A DNA stretch of 18,151 nucleotides from Bacteroidota bacterium (GTDB lineage Bacteria; Bacteroidota; Bacteroidia; Chitinophagales; Chitinophagaceae), in contig JAPLER010000088.1 in assembly GCA_026391115.1 (NCBI GenBank), positions 1 to 18,151 of the forward strand, given 5' to 3'. The position numbers and the translations under genes are program-made. Positions 7,987 through 14,568 of this stretch are shown in pieces; the stretch's first letter is position 1, and each line of letters starts with the position of its first letter. Below the pieces are notes generated by a model. The model was not told the DNA's origin. It ran no database searches and was given only the letters and a program-made list of their open reading frames with translations.

Positions 7987-10308
7987 TTATTTCTTTTTCA
8001 TTATACCCAACATTAACACTGGTAATAAAACCAAATTGGTGATAGTGCCAACTACTAATGTTAAACTTGTTAACCAGCCCAATGCTTGTGTGCCACCAAA
8101 ACTACTAAAACAAAAAATAATAAAGCCTGTTATTAATACAAGTGATGTATAAATAATGCTGATGCCCGTGTGTTTTATAGTTTGTATTAATGTAATTTGA
8201 ACATTGTTGTTGTAATGTGGCAGTTCTTGTTTATAGTTTACTAAAAAACGAATGGTTACATCTATAACAATACCTAAAGCAACACTAAAAACCAATACTG
8301 TACTGGGTTTTAAAGCAATGCCACACCAACCCATTACACCTGCTGTAATTATCAGAGGTAAAATATTTGGCACTAAAGAACACAATAATACTCTACCACT
8401 TTTAAATAAATACAACATACAGATTGCAATTAAAATAAATGCGTAAATAATACTTTCTTTTAGTCCATTAATTATAAATGTGCTCCCTTCTAAAAAAGTG
8501 ACACTGCTGCCTGTAAATTGTATCTTGTATTTTGACGAGTCGAATATTTCATTGCTTCTTTTTTCAAAATCTTTGATTAATATTGGTAATTCTTTACTAC
8601 CAATATCTTTCATATTAATACTTATGCGAGCCAATTGTCTATTGCTATCAATAAAATTATTCATTAAACCGCCAATGCCTTTTTTATTTTGGGTTGCAGT
8701 TGCAGCATCTGGTTGCATATACTCACTCATTAATGCTAATTCACCTGCACCATTTGGTAAGGTAAAGCTATTGCTATCACCATCGTAATAGGCTTGTCGA
8801 GAAAATTTTAATCCATCGATAAAGCTCAGCGGTTTTGCAGTATTGGGATTACTGTCAATATAATTACAAAACGCTTCTATATTTTCTATAGGTTGCATAC
8901 TACGTTGCAAGCCTTTTTTCTTTTTGGTATCAATTACAATTTCAAGTGGCATTATGCCCTTAAAATTATTTTCAAACCATCTTAAGTCGGTATAAATAAC
9001 ATCTTTTTTGGGTAAATCATCTACAATAAAACCTTCTTTTTTTAACCTAAAAATACCTGTAATAGAAATGGCTACAACAATTATAGATACTGCGTACACC
9101 CACTTTTTATGATGCAATGCCCAACGTTCTATTTTAACCAAAACTTTCTCCAGCAATTTGCTATTTAAGTATTGCATTTGCTTTGGTGTAGGTGCTTTTA
9201 TATAACTTAATATAGCTGGTATAAAAAACAATGAAATGAAAAACAATGCCATTATGTTAATACCACTTACTATACCAAATTCTTTAAGCAATCCACTTTT
9301 GGTTAAAGCAAATACAGCAAAACCAATAGCTGCAGCAATATTGCAAAAAAGTGTTACTACACCCATTCTGCCAATCATTGTATGCAATGCAAATTCTTTA
9401 TCGTTGCTTTCTTTATAAACGGTGTGGTATTTATTTAAAAAATAAATGCAATTGGGTATGCCAATAACTACAACTAATGGTGGTATTAAAGCAGTAAGTA
9501 ATGTAATTTTATAACCTAATAAAACCATTGTACCAAAACTCCACAACACCCCCATTGCTACTACTGCAAGGCTCATTAACATTGCACTAAAACTTCTAAA
9601 AAATAACAATAAAACTAATGCAGACATTAACAAAGAACCTATTAAAAAGAAGTTCATTTCCTTTTTTATCCTTTCGGCAATAATGGTTCTTATATAAGGC
9701 AAGCCACTGATATGTGCTGTAATTTTTGTTTCGTTTTCGAATTGATGCACAGCTTGTGTAATGGAATTGATGAGCTTTATACGACTTTTGCTCATTGCAG
9801 TATCTTTATTTACAGTTACAGCAAATAAGTAACAATTGGTTTCCAGGTTGTACAAAAGCGATTTATAAATGGGAAGAGATTTGAAGACTGCAACCTGACT
9901 ATCCAAATCATTTTGATTTTTAAAACCGAAAAATATTTTTTGAGAAACAAACTTGTTTTTAACAGTATCTTTTACAAGCGTTACAGCTTCTGGAATGCTC
10001 ATTACACTTTTAACAGCACTTATTTTTTCAAGGTTTTTATGCAACTCGCGTGCTTTTAAAAAAACATCTTGTTTAAAAAAGTCTTTACTTTCTATACCAA
10101 TTACCACAAGATTATTATCGGCACCAAATTGTTTTAAAAATTGTTTGTACTCAGCAAATTTTACATTGTCTTCTGGTACAGCTTTATTGCTATCATAGCT
10201 CAATTCAATTTTACTGGTTTGCCAAGCCATAAAAGCTGTTATTACAAACAGTGTTACAAGTGCAGGAACCTTGTATTGTAATATTTTTTTGCCAAGACTA
10301 TACCACAT
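7987..10308 (-). CDS. RND/MMPL-superfamily exporter
   Basis: A 773-residue membrane protein with the duplicated RND layout. TM1 (about 14-30) is followed by a large periplasmic loop (31-215), then TM2-6 (about 218-370). TM7 (about 405-424) is followed by a second loop (427-615), then TM8-12 (about 620-770). The segment SVALGIVIDVTIRFLVN in the second half is the typical conserved TM region of this superfamily. It is shorter than tripartite AcrB-type pumps (about 1000 residues) and fits the lipid/hydrophobic-solute exporter branch (MMPL, HpnN-like). No adaptor or TolC gene is adjacent. It heads a two-gene operon with the SDR gene and is divergent from mreB across 141 bp. Confidence 0.9.
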   Translation of the reverse strand: MWYSLGKKILQYKVPALVTLFVITAFMAWQTSKIELSYDSNKAVPEDNVKFAEYKQFLKQFGADNNLVVIGIESKDFFKQDVFLKARELHKNLEKISAVKSVMSIPEAVTLVKDTVKNKFVSQKIFFGFKNQNDLDSQVAVFKSLPIYKSLLYNLETNCYLFAVTVNKDTAMSKSRIKLINSITQAVHQFENETKITAHISGLPYIRTIIAERIKKEMNFFLIGSLLMSALVLLLFFRSFSAMLMSLAVVAMGVLWSFGTMVLLGYKITLLTALIPPLVVVIGIPNCIYFLNKYHTVYKESNDKEFALHTMIGRMGVVTLFCNIAAAIGFAVFALTKSGLLKEFGIVSGINIMALFFISLFFIPAILSYIKAPTPKQMQYLNSKLLEKVLVKIERWALHHKKWVYAVSIIVVAISITGIFRLKKEGFIVDDLPKKDVIYTDLRWFENNFKGIMPLEIVIDTKKKKGLQRSMQPIENIEAFCNYIDSNPNTAKPLSFIDGLKFSRQAYYDGDSNSFTLPNGAGELALMSEYMQPDAATATQNKKGIGGLMNNFIDSNRQLARISINMKDIGSKELPILIKDFEKRSNEIFDSSKYKIQFTGSSVTFLEGSTFIINGLKESIIYAFILIAICMLYLFKSGRVLLCSLVPNILPLIITAGVMGWCGIALKPSTVLVFSVALGIVIDVTIRFLVNYKQELPHYNNNVQITLIQTIKHTGISIIYTSLVLITGFIIFCFSSFGGTQALGWLTSLTLVVGTITNLVLLPVLMLGIMKKK

Positions 10309-10430
10309 ATTTTTTCAATTGCTTTATAGCAAAGAAAAGCCTATTCAAAATTTTAAGAAAATTATTGCCAAAAACCCACATTGCTTTTGATAATTCCATT
10401 TAATTCATTCACTTTTGCTATCCCCCTATA

Positions 10431-10440
10431 AAAAAAGGAG
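10431..10440 (+). promoter_or_regulatory. Shine-Dalgarno sequence of mreB
   Basis: AAAAAAGGAG ends 9 nt before the mreB ATG at 10450. A clear SD is unusual here: most genes in the window have only A-rich leaders, as is usual in Bacteroidota. It fixes the mreB start. Confidence 0.75.
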
Positions 10441-10449
10441 TTTACCACT

Positions 10450-11475
10450 ATGGGCATGTTTAGTTTTTTTACCCAAGAAATTGCAATGGACTTGGGTACA
10501 GCCAATACACTTATTATTCACGGAGATGAAATAGTTGTTAATGAGCCAAGTATTGTGGCTTTGAATAGAAATAATTTAAAAGAAGTTTTAGCTGTGGGCA
10601 AAAAAGCCTTGCTTATGCATGAGAAAACCCACGAAAGCATAAGAACTGTTCGCCCATTAAAAGATGGTGTAATTGCTGATTTTAATGCTGCCGAAATTAT
10701 GATTAGGGAAATGATAAAAATGATTTACCCTAAAAAACCATTAATTCCACCAAGCTGGAGAATGGTTATTTGTATTCCTTCATCAATTACTGAGGTTGAA
10801 AAACGTGCTGTGCGTGATAGTGCAGAACAAGCAGGTGCAAAAGAAGTGTATATGATTCATGAGCCTATGGCTGCTGCTTTGGGTATTGGTATTGATGTGG
10901 AAGAACCTGTGGGCAATATGATTATTGATATTGGTGGTGGTACAACTGGCATTACAGTAATTGCATTGGCTGGTATTGTGTGTGACCAAAGTATAAGGAT
11001 TGCAGGAGATGAATTTACAATGGATATTATGGAAGCTTTGCGTCGCTACCATAGCTTGTTAATTGGCGAAAGAACTGCTGAACAAATTAAAATACACGTT
11101 GGATCGGCAATGAAAGAATTGGATAATCCCCCAGATGAAATGCCAGTAAATGGTAGGGATTTGGTAACTGGTATTCCTAAACAAATAATGATTACTTATC
11201 AGGAAGTTGCTGAAGCCTTGGATAAATCTATATTTAAAATTGAAGAAGCTATTTTAAAAGCATTAGAAACTACACCACCAGAATTGGCTGCTGATATTTA
11301 CAGACGAGGATTGTACCTAACAGGTGGTGGAGCTTTATTACGTGGTTTGGATAAAAGACTGAGTGCAAAAATTAAATTGCCTGTTCACATAGCTGACGAT
11401 CCATTGAAAAGTGTGGTGCGTGGTACTGGATTGGCCTTAAAAAATTATCAGCATTATCCGTTTATAATGAAATAG
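10450..11475 (+). CDS. mreB: Rod shape-determining protein MreB
   Basis: A 341-residue bacterial actin of normal length. Visible nucleotide-binding signatures are phosphate-1 DLGTANT (14-20), catalytic-region HEPMAAALG (137-145, E138), phosphate-2 DIGGGTTGI (160-168) and adenosine motif GGGALLRGL (292-300). MreB polymerises on the inner face of the cytoplasmic membrane and positions the lateral cell-wall synthesis machinery. The start is supported by a good SD. It is first in an mreB-mreC-mreD operon; a 119-bp gap with a large hairpin separates it from mreC, so output of mreB relative to mreCD may be tuned there. Confidence 0.98.
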   Translation: MGMFSFFTQEIAMDLGTANTLIIHGDEIVVNEPSIVALNRNNLKEVLAVGKKALLMHEKTHESIRTVRPLKDGVIADFNAAEIMIREMIKMIYPKKPLIPPSWRMVICIPSSITEVEKRAVRDSAEQAGAKEVYMIHEPMAAALGIGIDVEEPVGNMIIDIGGGTTGITVIALAGIVCDQSIRIAGDEFTMDIMEALRRYHSLLIGERTAEQIKIHVGSAMKELDNPPDEMPVNGRDLVTGIPKQIMITYQEVAEALDKSIFKIEEAILKALETTPPELAADIYRRGLYLTGGGALLRGLDKRLSAKIKLPVHIADDPLKSVVRGTGLALKNYQHYPFIMK

Positions 11476-11484
11476 TTATTTCTA

Positions 11485-11588
11485 GTCTTTGGGTATTAGT
11501 CTTTTGTCTTTAGCAAAAAAGAATATAGTAACTAAAGATAAAAAGTCAAAGATTAAACCGAAAGACAAAAGCCCAACACCTAAAGACC
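11485..11588 (+). repeat. Imperfect inverted repeat between mreB and mreC
   Basis: CTTTTGTCTTT at 11501-11511 is exactly complementary to AAAGACAAAAG at 11561-11571. Pairing continues imperfectly outward (about 11484-11500 with 11572-11588, 12 of 17 positions). The 49-nt interior carries a second short pair (CTTTAG at 11508 with CTAAAG at 11532). The sequence is a low-complexity AAAGAC/GTCTTT motif. It fills nearly the whole gap and could attenuate transcription or be an RNA-processing or stability element. Confidence 0.6.
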
Positions 11589-11594
11589 CAAAAG

Positions 11595-12470
11595 TTGCGT
11601 AACATTTTTCTTTTTATACGACAGTACTTAACGCTTATCACATTTGTGATACTACAAATTATTTGTATTGTAACTTTAAGCAAGTATAGTAAAACTCACG
11701 AGGCTTTCTTTTCTTTAAAAGCAAACGAGGTAACTGGCAAAATCAATTCTCAATACAGCAGATTTAACAACTATTTTAAGCTTGATGAAGTAAACAGGCA
11801 ACTTGCTATTGAAAATGCAAGGTTAAGAGATAGTTTAAAATCTAATTTTATAGCATCTGACAGCAGTTTTAAAACAGTTGTAGATACAATGATTAAAGAC
11901 ACTTCTAATCGTTACAGAAAATATTCATATTTACCAGCTAATGTTGTTATTAATAATGTTTCGCAGCAATATAATTTTATTCAACTAGAGCGTGGTGCAA
12001 AACAAGGTGTGCAAAAAGATATGGGTGTTGTAGGCCCTCTTGGTATTGTAGGCAAAGTAGTGAGTGTGAGTGATAATTATTGTATGGTAATGAGTTTGTT
12101 AAACAGAAGCAGTAAAGTAAGTGCAATGTTTAAACGTGGCAAAGAACAATATGCAACAAATGTAAGTTGGGATGGAAAAGACCCAAAATATTTAACAATG
12201 GAAAATGTGAGTAAGGCTGTTGATGTAAAAAAAGGCGATACCATTGTAACTAGTAATTATTCACCATCATTTCCATCTTTATTAATGATAGGGACAGTTG
12301 TAGACTTTAAGACAGATGCTGTAGGAAATAATTACACCATTAAAGTAAAAACAGCTACTAATTTCAATACTATTCAGTACGTAAATATTATTGCAAATCA
12401 TTATTATGAGGAGCAGCATAAATTAGATTCAACTACTATAAAAAATCATTTAAAATCAATAGGTGACTAA
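11595..12470 (+). CDS. mreC: Rod shape-determining protein MreC
   Basis: A 291-residue bitopic protein. A short cytoplasmic N-terminus (RNIFLFIRQY) leads into one TM helix (about 12-28), then a coiled-coil stretch (about 45-85) and the periplasmic beta domain (PANVVINNVSQQYNFIQLERGAKQGVQKDMGVVGPLGIVGKVV...). MreC links the MreB cytoskeleton to PBP2/RodA. The start is TTG: there is an in-frame stop at 11529 and no ATG, GTG or TTG between it and 11595, and the resulting N-terminus resembles what I recall of the MRNIFLF opening of Bacteroidota MreC. It overlaps mreD by 8 nt. Confidence 0.95.
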   Translation: MRNIFLFIRQYLTLITFVILQIICIVTLSKYSKTHEAFFSLKANEVTGKINSQYSRFNNYFKLDEVNRQLAIENARLRDSLKSNFIASDSSFKTVVDTMIKDTSNRYRKYSYLPANVVINNVSQQYNFIQLERGAKQGVQKDMGVVGPLGIVGKVVSVSDNYCMVMSLLNRSSKVSAMFKRGKEQYATNVSWDGKDPKYLTMENVSKAVDVKKGDTIVTSNYSPSFPSLLMIGTVVDFKTDAVGNNYTIKVKTATNFNTIQYVNIIANHYYEEQHKLDSTTIKNHLKSIGD

Positions 12471-12996
12471 CGTTGTAAAGAATATTTTTAGATTTATCTT
12501 ATTTTTACTAGTACAAGTGTATGTACTCAGTAAAGTACCTCCATTGCACCAATACATTACGCCTTACCTATACTTTTTATTTATACTATGGCTACCATTT
12601 TCTATTAATCGTTGGCTTTTATTGTTACTGGGCTTTAGCTTTGGAATGGCACTGGATTATTTCTTGGGTTATCCTGGTTTACACGCTGCACCTTGTACAT
12701 TAATTGCATACTTAAGACCCTTTTTATTGAATTTATTTATAGCTCAAGAATCAACAGAGCAAAGTTTTGTTGAGCCTAGCGTGAAAAGTATGGGTTGGGG
12801 ACCTTATAGCTTTTACATTATTCTTTTAACCTTTATTCATCACTTCTATTTAGTATTTATAGAATGGCTGAAATTTGGCAACTTTATGTACTTTATTGGA
12901 AAAGTTATAGCAACCACTCTTATGAGTTTGCTCTTAATTTTTATTACGGAATTGCTGTTTTTTAGAAAAGCGAAATATAGAACAAACGCTGCATAA
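12463..12996 (+). CDS. mreD: Rod shape-determining protein MreD
   Basis: A 177-residue, very hydrophobic protein with about five membrane helices. Family-typical segments include FLLVQVYVLSKVPPLHQYITPYLYFLFILWLPF, a helix ending in ALDYFLGYPGLHAAPCTLIAYLRPFLL, and HHFYLVFIEWL. It belongs to the membrane part of the MreBCD elongasome. Translation starts at a GTG inside the end of mreC (8-nt overlap), which implies coupling. The usual continuation of this operon (mrdA/PBP2 and rodA) is absent: a convergent gene ends 4 nt after the mreD stop. Confidence 0.93.
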   Translation: MTNVVKNIFRFILFLLVQVYVLSKVPPLHQYITPYLYFLFILWLPFSINRWLLLLLGFSFGMALDYFLGYPGLHAAPCTLIAYLRPFLLNLFIAQESTEQSFVEPSVKSMGWGPYSFYIILLTFIHHFYLVFIEWLKFGNFMYFIGKVIATTLMSLLLIFITELLFFRKAKYRTNAA

Positions 12997-13000
12997 TTTA

Positions 13001-13783
13001 CTACCAAACACTATTTGGATAAGTCCTTTGTAACACCTGCATATCTGCCAACAAATCTATTAAATGCTGAGAGTGTTTTCCTTGTTTTCCACCAATTTTA
13101 GGTTGTGTTGAATATGAAAATTGCATTGTTGCTTCTGCAAAAACTTCATAAACCTTTTGTTGCCAAAGTGGTTTTATTTTAGATAAATCAATGCTGATAT
13201 TTTGTTGTAGCAATTCAGTTTCTTCGTTACTCATTACAAATAACTCTTCTACATAATCTTTCAGTACTTCAACTGCATTTTGCATTTTATTATTACTTTC
13301 TTGTGTTCCATCACCAAGACGAATCACCCATTCACTACTCCAACGTAAATGATAAGTAACTTCTTTCAAAGCCTTAGTTGCAATAGCTCCAAGTTGTTCA
13401 TCACTGCTATTTTTTAATTCATTATAGTAATAATATTGATGGCAACTAAAATAGAATTGACGAAGAATAGTTACAGCCCAATCCCCATTTGGTTGTTCAA
13501 CTATTAGATGATTTTTAAACTCATCAGGATTGCGTAAATAAGCCAATTTATCTTCATCAAACGATTCACCCATAAGTGTTGCAGCATATTGATAAAAATT
13601 TCTTGCTTGCCCTAATAAATCTAAAGCTATATTGGTTAATGCTATATCTTGTTCCAATATTGGCCCATGTCCACACCATTCGCTGTTTCTATGAGATAGA
13701 ATTAAGGTAGTATCAGCAAGGTGAAGGCAATAAGGAATTAGGAATTGGGAATTAGGAATTTGTTGTTGCGGATTTGATTGCAT
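13001..13783 (-). CDS. paaC: Phenylacetyl-CoA 1,2-epoxidase structural subunit PaaC
   Basis: A 260-residue ferritin-like subunit with the family opening YCLHLADTTLILSHRNSEWCGHGPILEQDIALTNIALDLLGQARNFYQYA. PaaC pairs with PaaA in the multicomponent monooxygenase that epoxidises the ring of phenylacetyl-CoA; PaaC itself lacks the working di-iron site. The first 18 residues (MQSNPQQQIPNSQFLIPY) are atypical. Residues about 7-17 are translated from one arm of an inverted repeat, and the ATG lies inside the inserted four-helix-bundle unit. No ATG, GTG or TTG occurs in frame after it before the conserved EWCGHGP, so this start is forced. Its ATG overlaps the stop of the upstream gene (TAATG), implying coupling. 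It is last of the operon, with a 4-bp gap to the convergent mreD. Confidence 0.94.
   Translation of the reverse strand: MQSNPQQQIPNSQFLIPYCLHLADTTLILSHRNSEWCGHGPILEQDIALTNIALDLLGQARNFYQYAATLMGESFDEDKLAYLRNPDEFKNHLIVEQPNGDWAVTILRQFYFSCHQYYYYNELKNSSDEQLGAIATKALKEVTYHLRWSSEWVIRLGDGTQESNNKMQNAVEVLKDYVEELFVMSNEETELLQQNISIDLSKIKPLWQQKVYEVFAEATMQFSYSTQPKIGGKQGKHSQHLIDLLADMQVLQRTYPNSVW
13732..13764 (+). repeat. Left arm of inverted repeat (inside paaC coding sequence)
   Basis: Begins AAGGAATTAGGAATTGGGAA and contains four near-perfect GGAATT heptamers. It is translated on the minus strand as PaaC residues of the type IPNSQFLIP. It matches 14172-14204 in inverted orientation (26/33). Confidence 0.8.
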
Positions 13784-14160
13784 TACTTTTTTATTGCTTT
13801 TGATTTGTCTAAATAATTGATGTATCCATTTATCAACTTTATTACAGTTTCACATTTTAATTCAAATATTCTTAATGTTTCATCTGTAATAAATTTCTCA
13901 TCAAATGCAGTAGTTAAATGTTCCATTGTTTCTGTTGCAGAACCTCTTGCAATAATGAAGAAATTTTTTGTGTCTGTATATGTATAACGTCCATAACCTT
14001 CAGCAATATTTGCTGTTATAGACCTTGATGAACGTATTATTTGATTGGTAAGTAAGAATTTCTCAGTACTTGGAAAATGTTTTGCAATTTCCGAAATTTC
14101 TATTCTTAATTCTCTAGCTTTTATGTATGATTCAAGTTCCTTATAACCTTTATAGTTCAT
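13783..14160 (-). CDS. Four-helix-bundle protein of the S23/IVP (23S rRNA intervening-sequence) family
   Basis: A 125-residue protein of typical family length and signature: NQIIRSSRSITANIAEGYGR (39-58) and FFIIARGSATETMEHL (67-82). Predicted helices are about 6-28, 35-58, 61-88 and 92-119. Known relatives are encoded in intervening sequences of 23S rRNA or stand alone, form small helical oligomers, and resemble the Avd accessory protein of diversity-generating retroelements; their function is not settled. No reverse transcriptase or variable region is seen here. The gene has no known link to phenylacetate degradation, yet sits in the same orientation between paaB and paaC. Its stop overlaps the paaC start (TAATG). 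It is flanked by inverted repeats, which suggests acquisition as a unit. Confidence 0.92.
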   Translation of the reverse strand: MNYKGYKELESYIKARELRIEISEIAKHFPSTEKFLLTNQIIRSSRSITANIAEGYGRYTYTDTKNFFIIARGSATETMEHLTTAFDEKFITDETLRIFELKCETVIKLINGYINYLDKSKAIKK

Positions 14161-14171
14161 AATTATGAGTT

Positions 14172-14204
14172 AACTATTTACCAATTCCAAATACCTAATT
14201 CCTA
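14172..14204 (-). repeat. Right arm of inverted repeat (between paaB and the four-helix-bundle gene)
   Basis: Read on the minus strand it begins TAGGAATTAGGTATTTGGAA, four bases after the paaB stop TAG (14208-14210). In an operon transcript it could pair with the arm in paaC, forming a stem of 26 Watson-Crick pairs plus one G-U, with the four-helix-bundle gene in the loop. Confidence 0.8.
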
Positions 14205-14207
14205 TCA

Positions 14208-14558
14208 CTACATATGATTCACCTCTTCTGGTAATTCATAAAAAGTTGGATGGCGATAAATTTTATCCATTGATGGTTCGTACAAACTTTCAGCTTCATC
14301 AGGATTGCTTGCGTGAATGTATTTACTTTCAACAACCCAAATGCTAACACCTTCCATTCTACGTGTATAAACATCTCTTGCATTTTCAATAGCCATTGCT
14401 GCATCTGCTGCATGCAAGCTACCAACGTGTTTATGATCTAAACCTTGCTTGCTGCGAATGAATACTTCCCAAAGTGGAAATTCTGTTTCAGATTTATTTG
14501 AAGAAACACCACCTTCAATTTCTCCATAATCGCCGTAATAATATTTTTTTAGCAACAT
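14208..14558 (-). CDS. paaB: Phenylacetyl-CoA 1,2-epoxidase subunit PaaB
   Basis: A 116-residue small subunit recognised by WEVFIRSKQGLDHKHVGSLHAADAAMAIENARDVYTRRMEGVSIWVVESKYI, the PaaB core. PaaB bridges PaaAC heterodimers in the epoxidase. I start it at the ATG at 14558 (MLLKKYYYGDYG). The frame is open farther upstream, but that would overlap paaA and add a lysine-rich tail unlike the family. The gap to the paaA stop is 10 nt. The C-terminus (YELPEEVNHM) looks intact, so the downstream insertion left the protein whole. Confidence 0.94.
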   Translation of the reverse strand: MLLKKYYYGDYGEIEGGVSSNKSETEFPLWEVFIRSKQGLDHKHVGSLHAADAAMAIENARDVYTRRMEGVSIWVVESKYIHASNPDEAESLYEPSMDKIYRHPTFYELPEEVNHM

Positions 14559-14568
14559 AGTTTTTATA

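Larger units (their letters stand above)
13732..14204 (-). mobile_element. Putative insertion unit: four-helix-bundle gene bounded by inverted repeats inside the paa operon
   Basis: About 473 bp separates paaB from the conserved part of paaC. Its two ends are 33-bp arms in inverted orientation (13732-13764 and 14172-14204), identical at 26 of 33 positions without gaps. Each arm is built from degenerate TAGGAAT-type heptamers. The only gene inside is an S23/IVP-like four-helix-bundle protein. The layout, one IVP gene in the loop of a long stem, is that of 23S rRNA intervening sequences. No transposase is present and I could not find a convincing target-site duplication. Mobility is inferred from architecture and from the interruption of a normally contiguous paaB-paaC pair. 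Confidence 0.6.

Noticed and set aside
10309..10449. Divergent promoters between the exporter gene and mreB
   Set aside because: I looked for TAnnTTTG on both strands and found only near matches, so no site is claimed.
10783..11052. 89-codon minus-strand frame inside mreB
   Set aside because: It is antisense to strongly conserved MreB motifs and has a His/Cys/Thr-rich shadow composition.
13783..14160. Avd gene of a diversity-generating retroelement
   Set aside because: No reverse transcriptase, template repeat or variable repeat occurs in the window; the S23/IVP family explains the protein.
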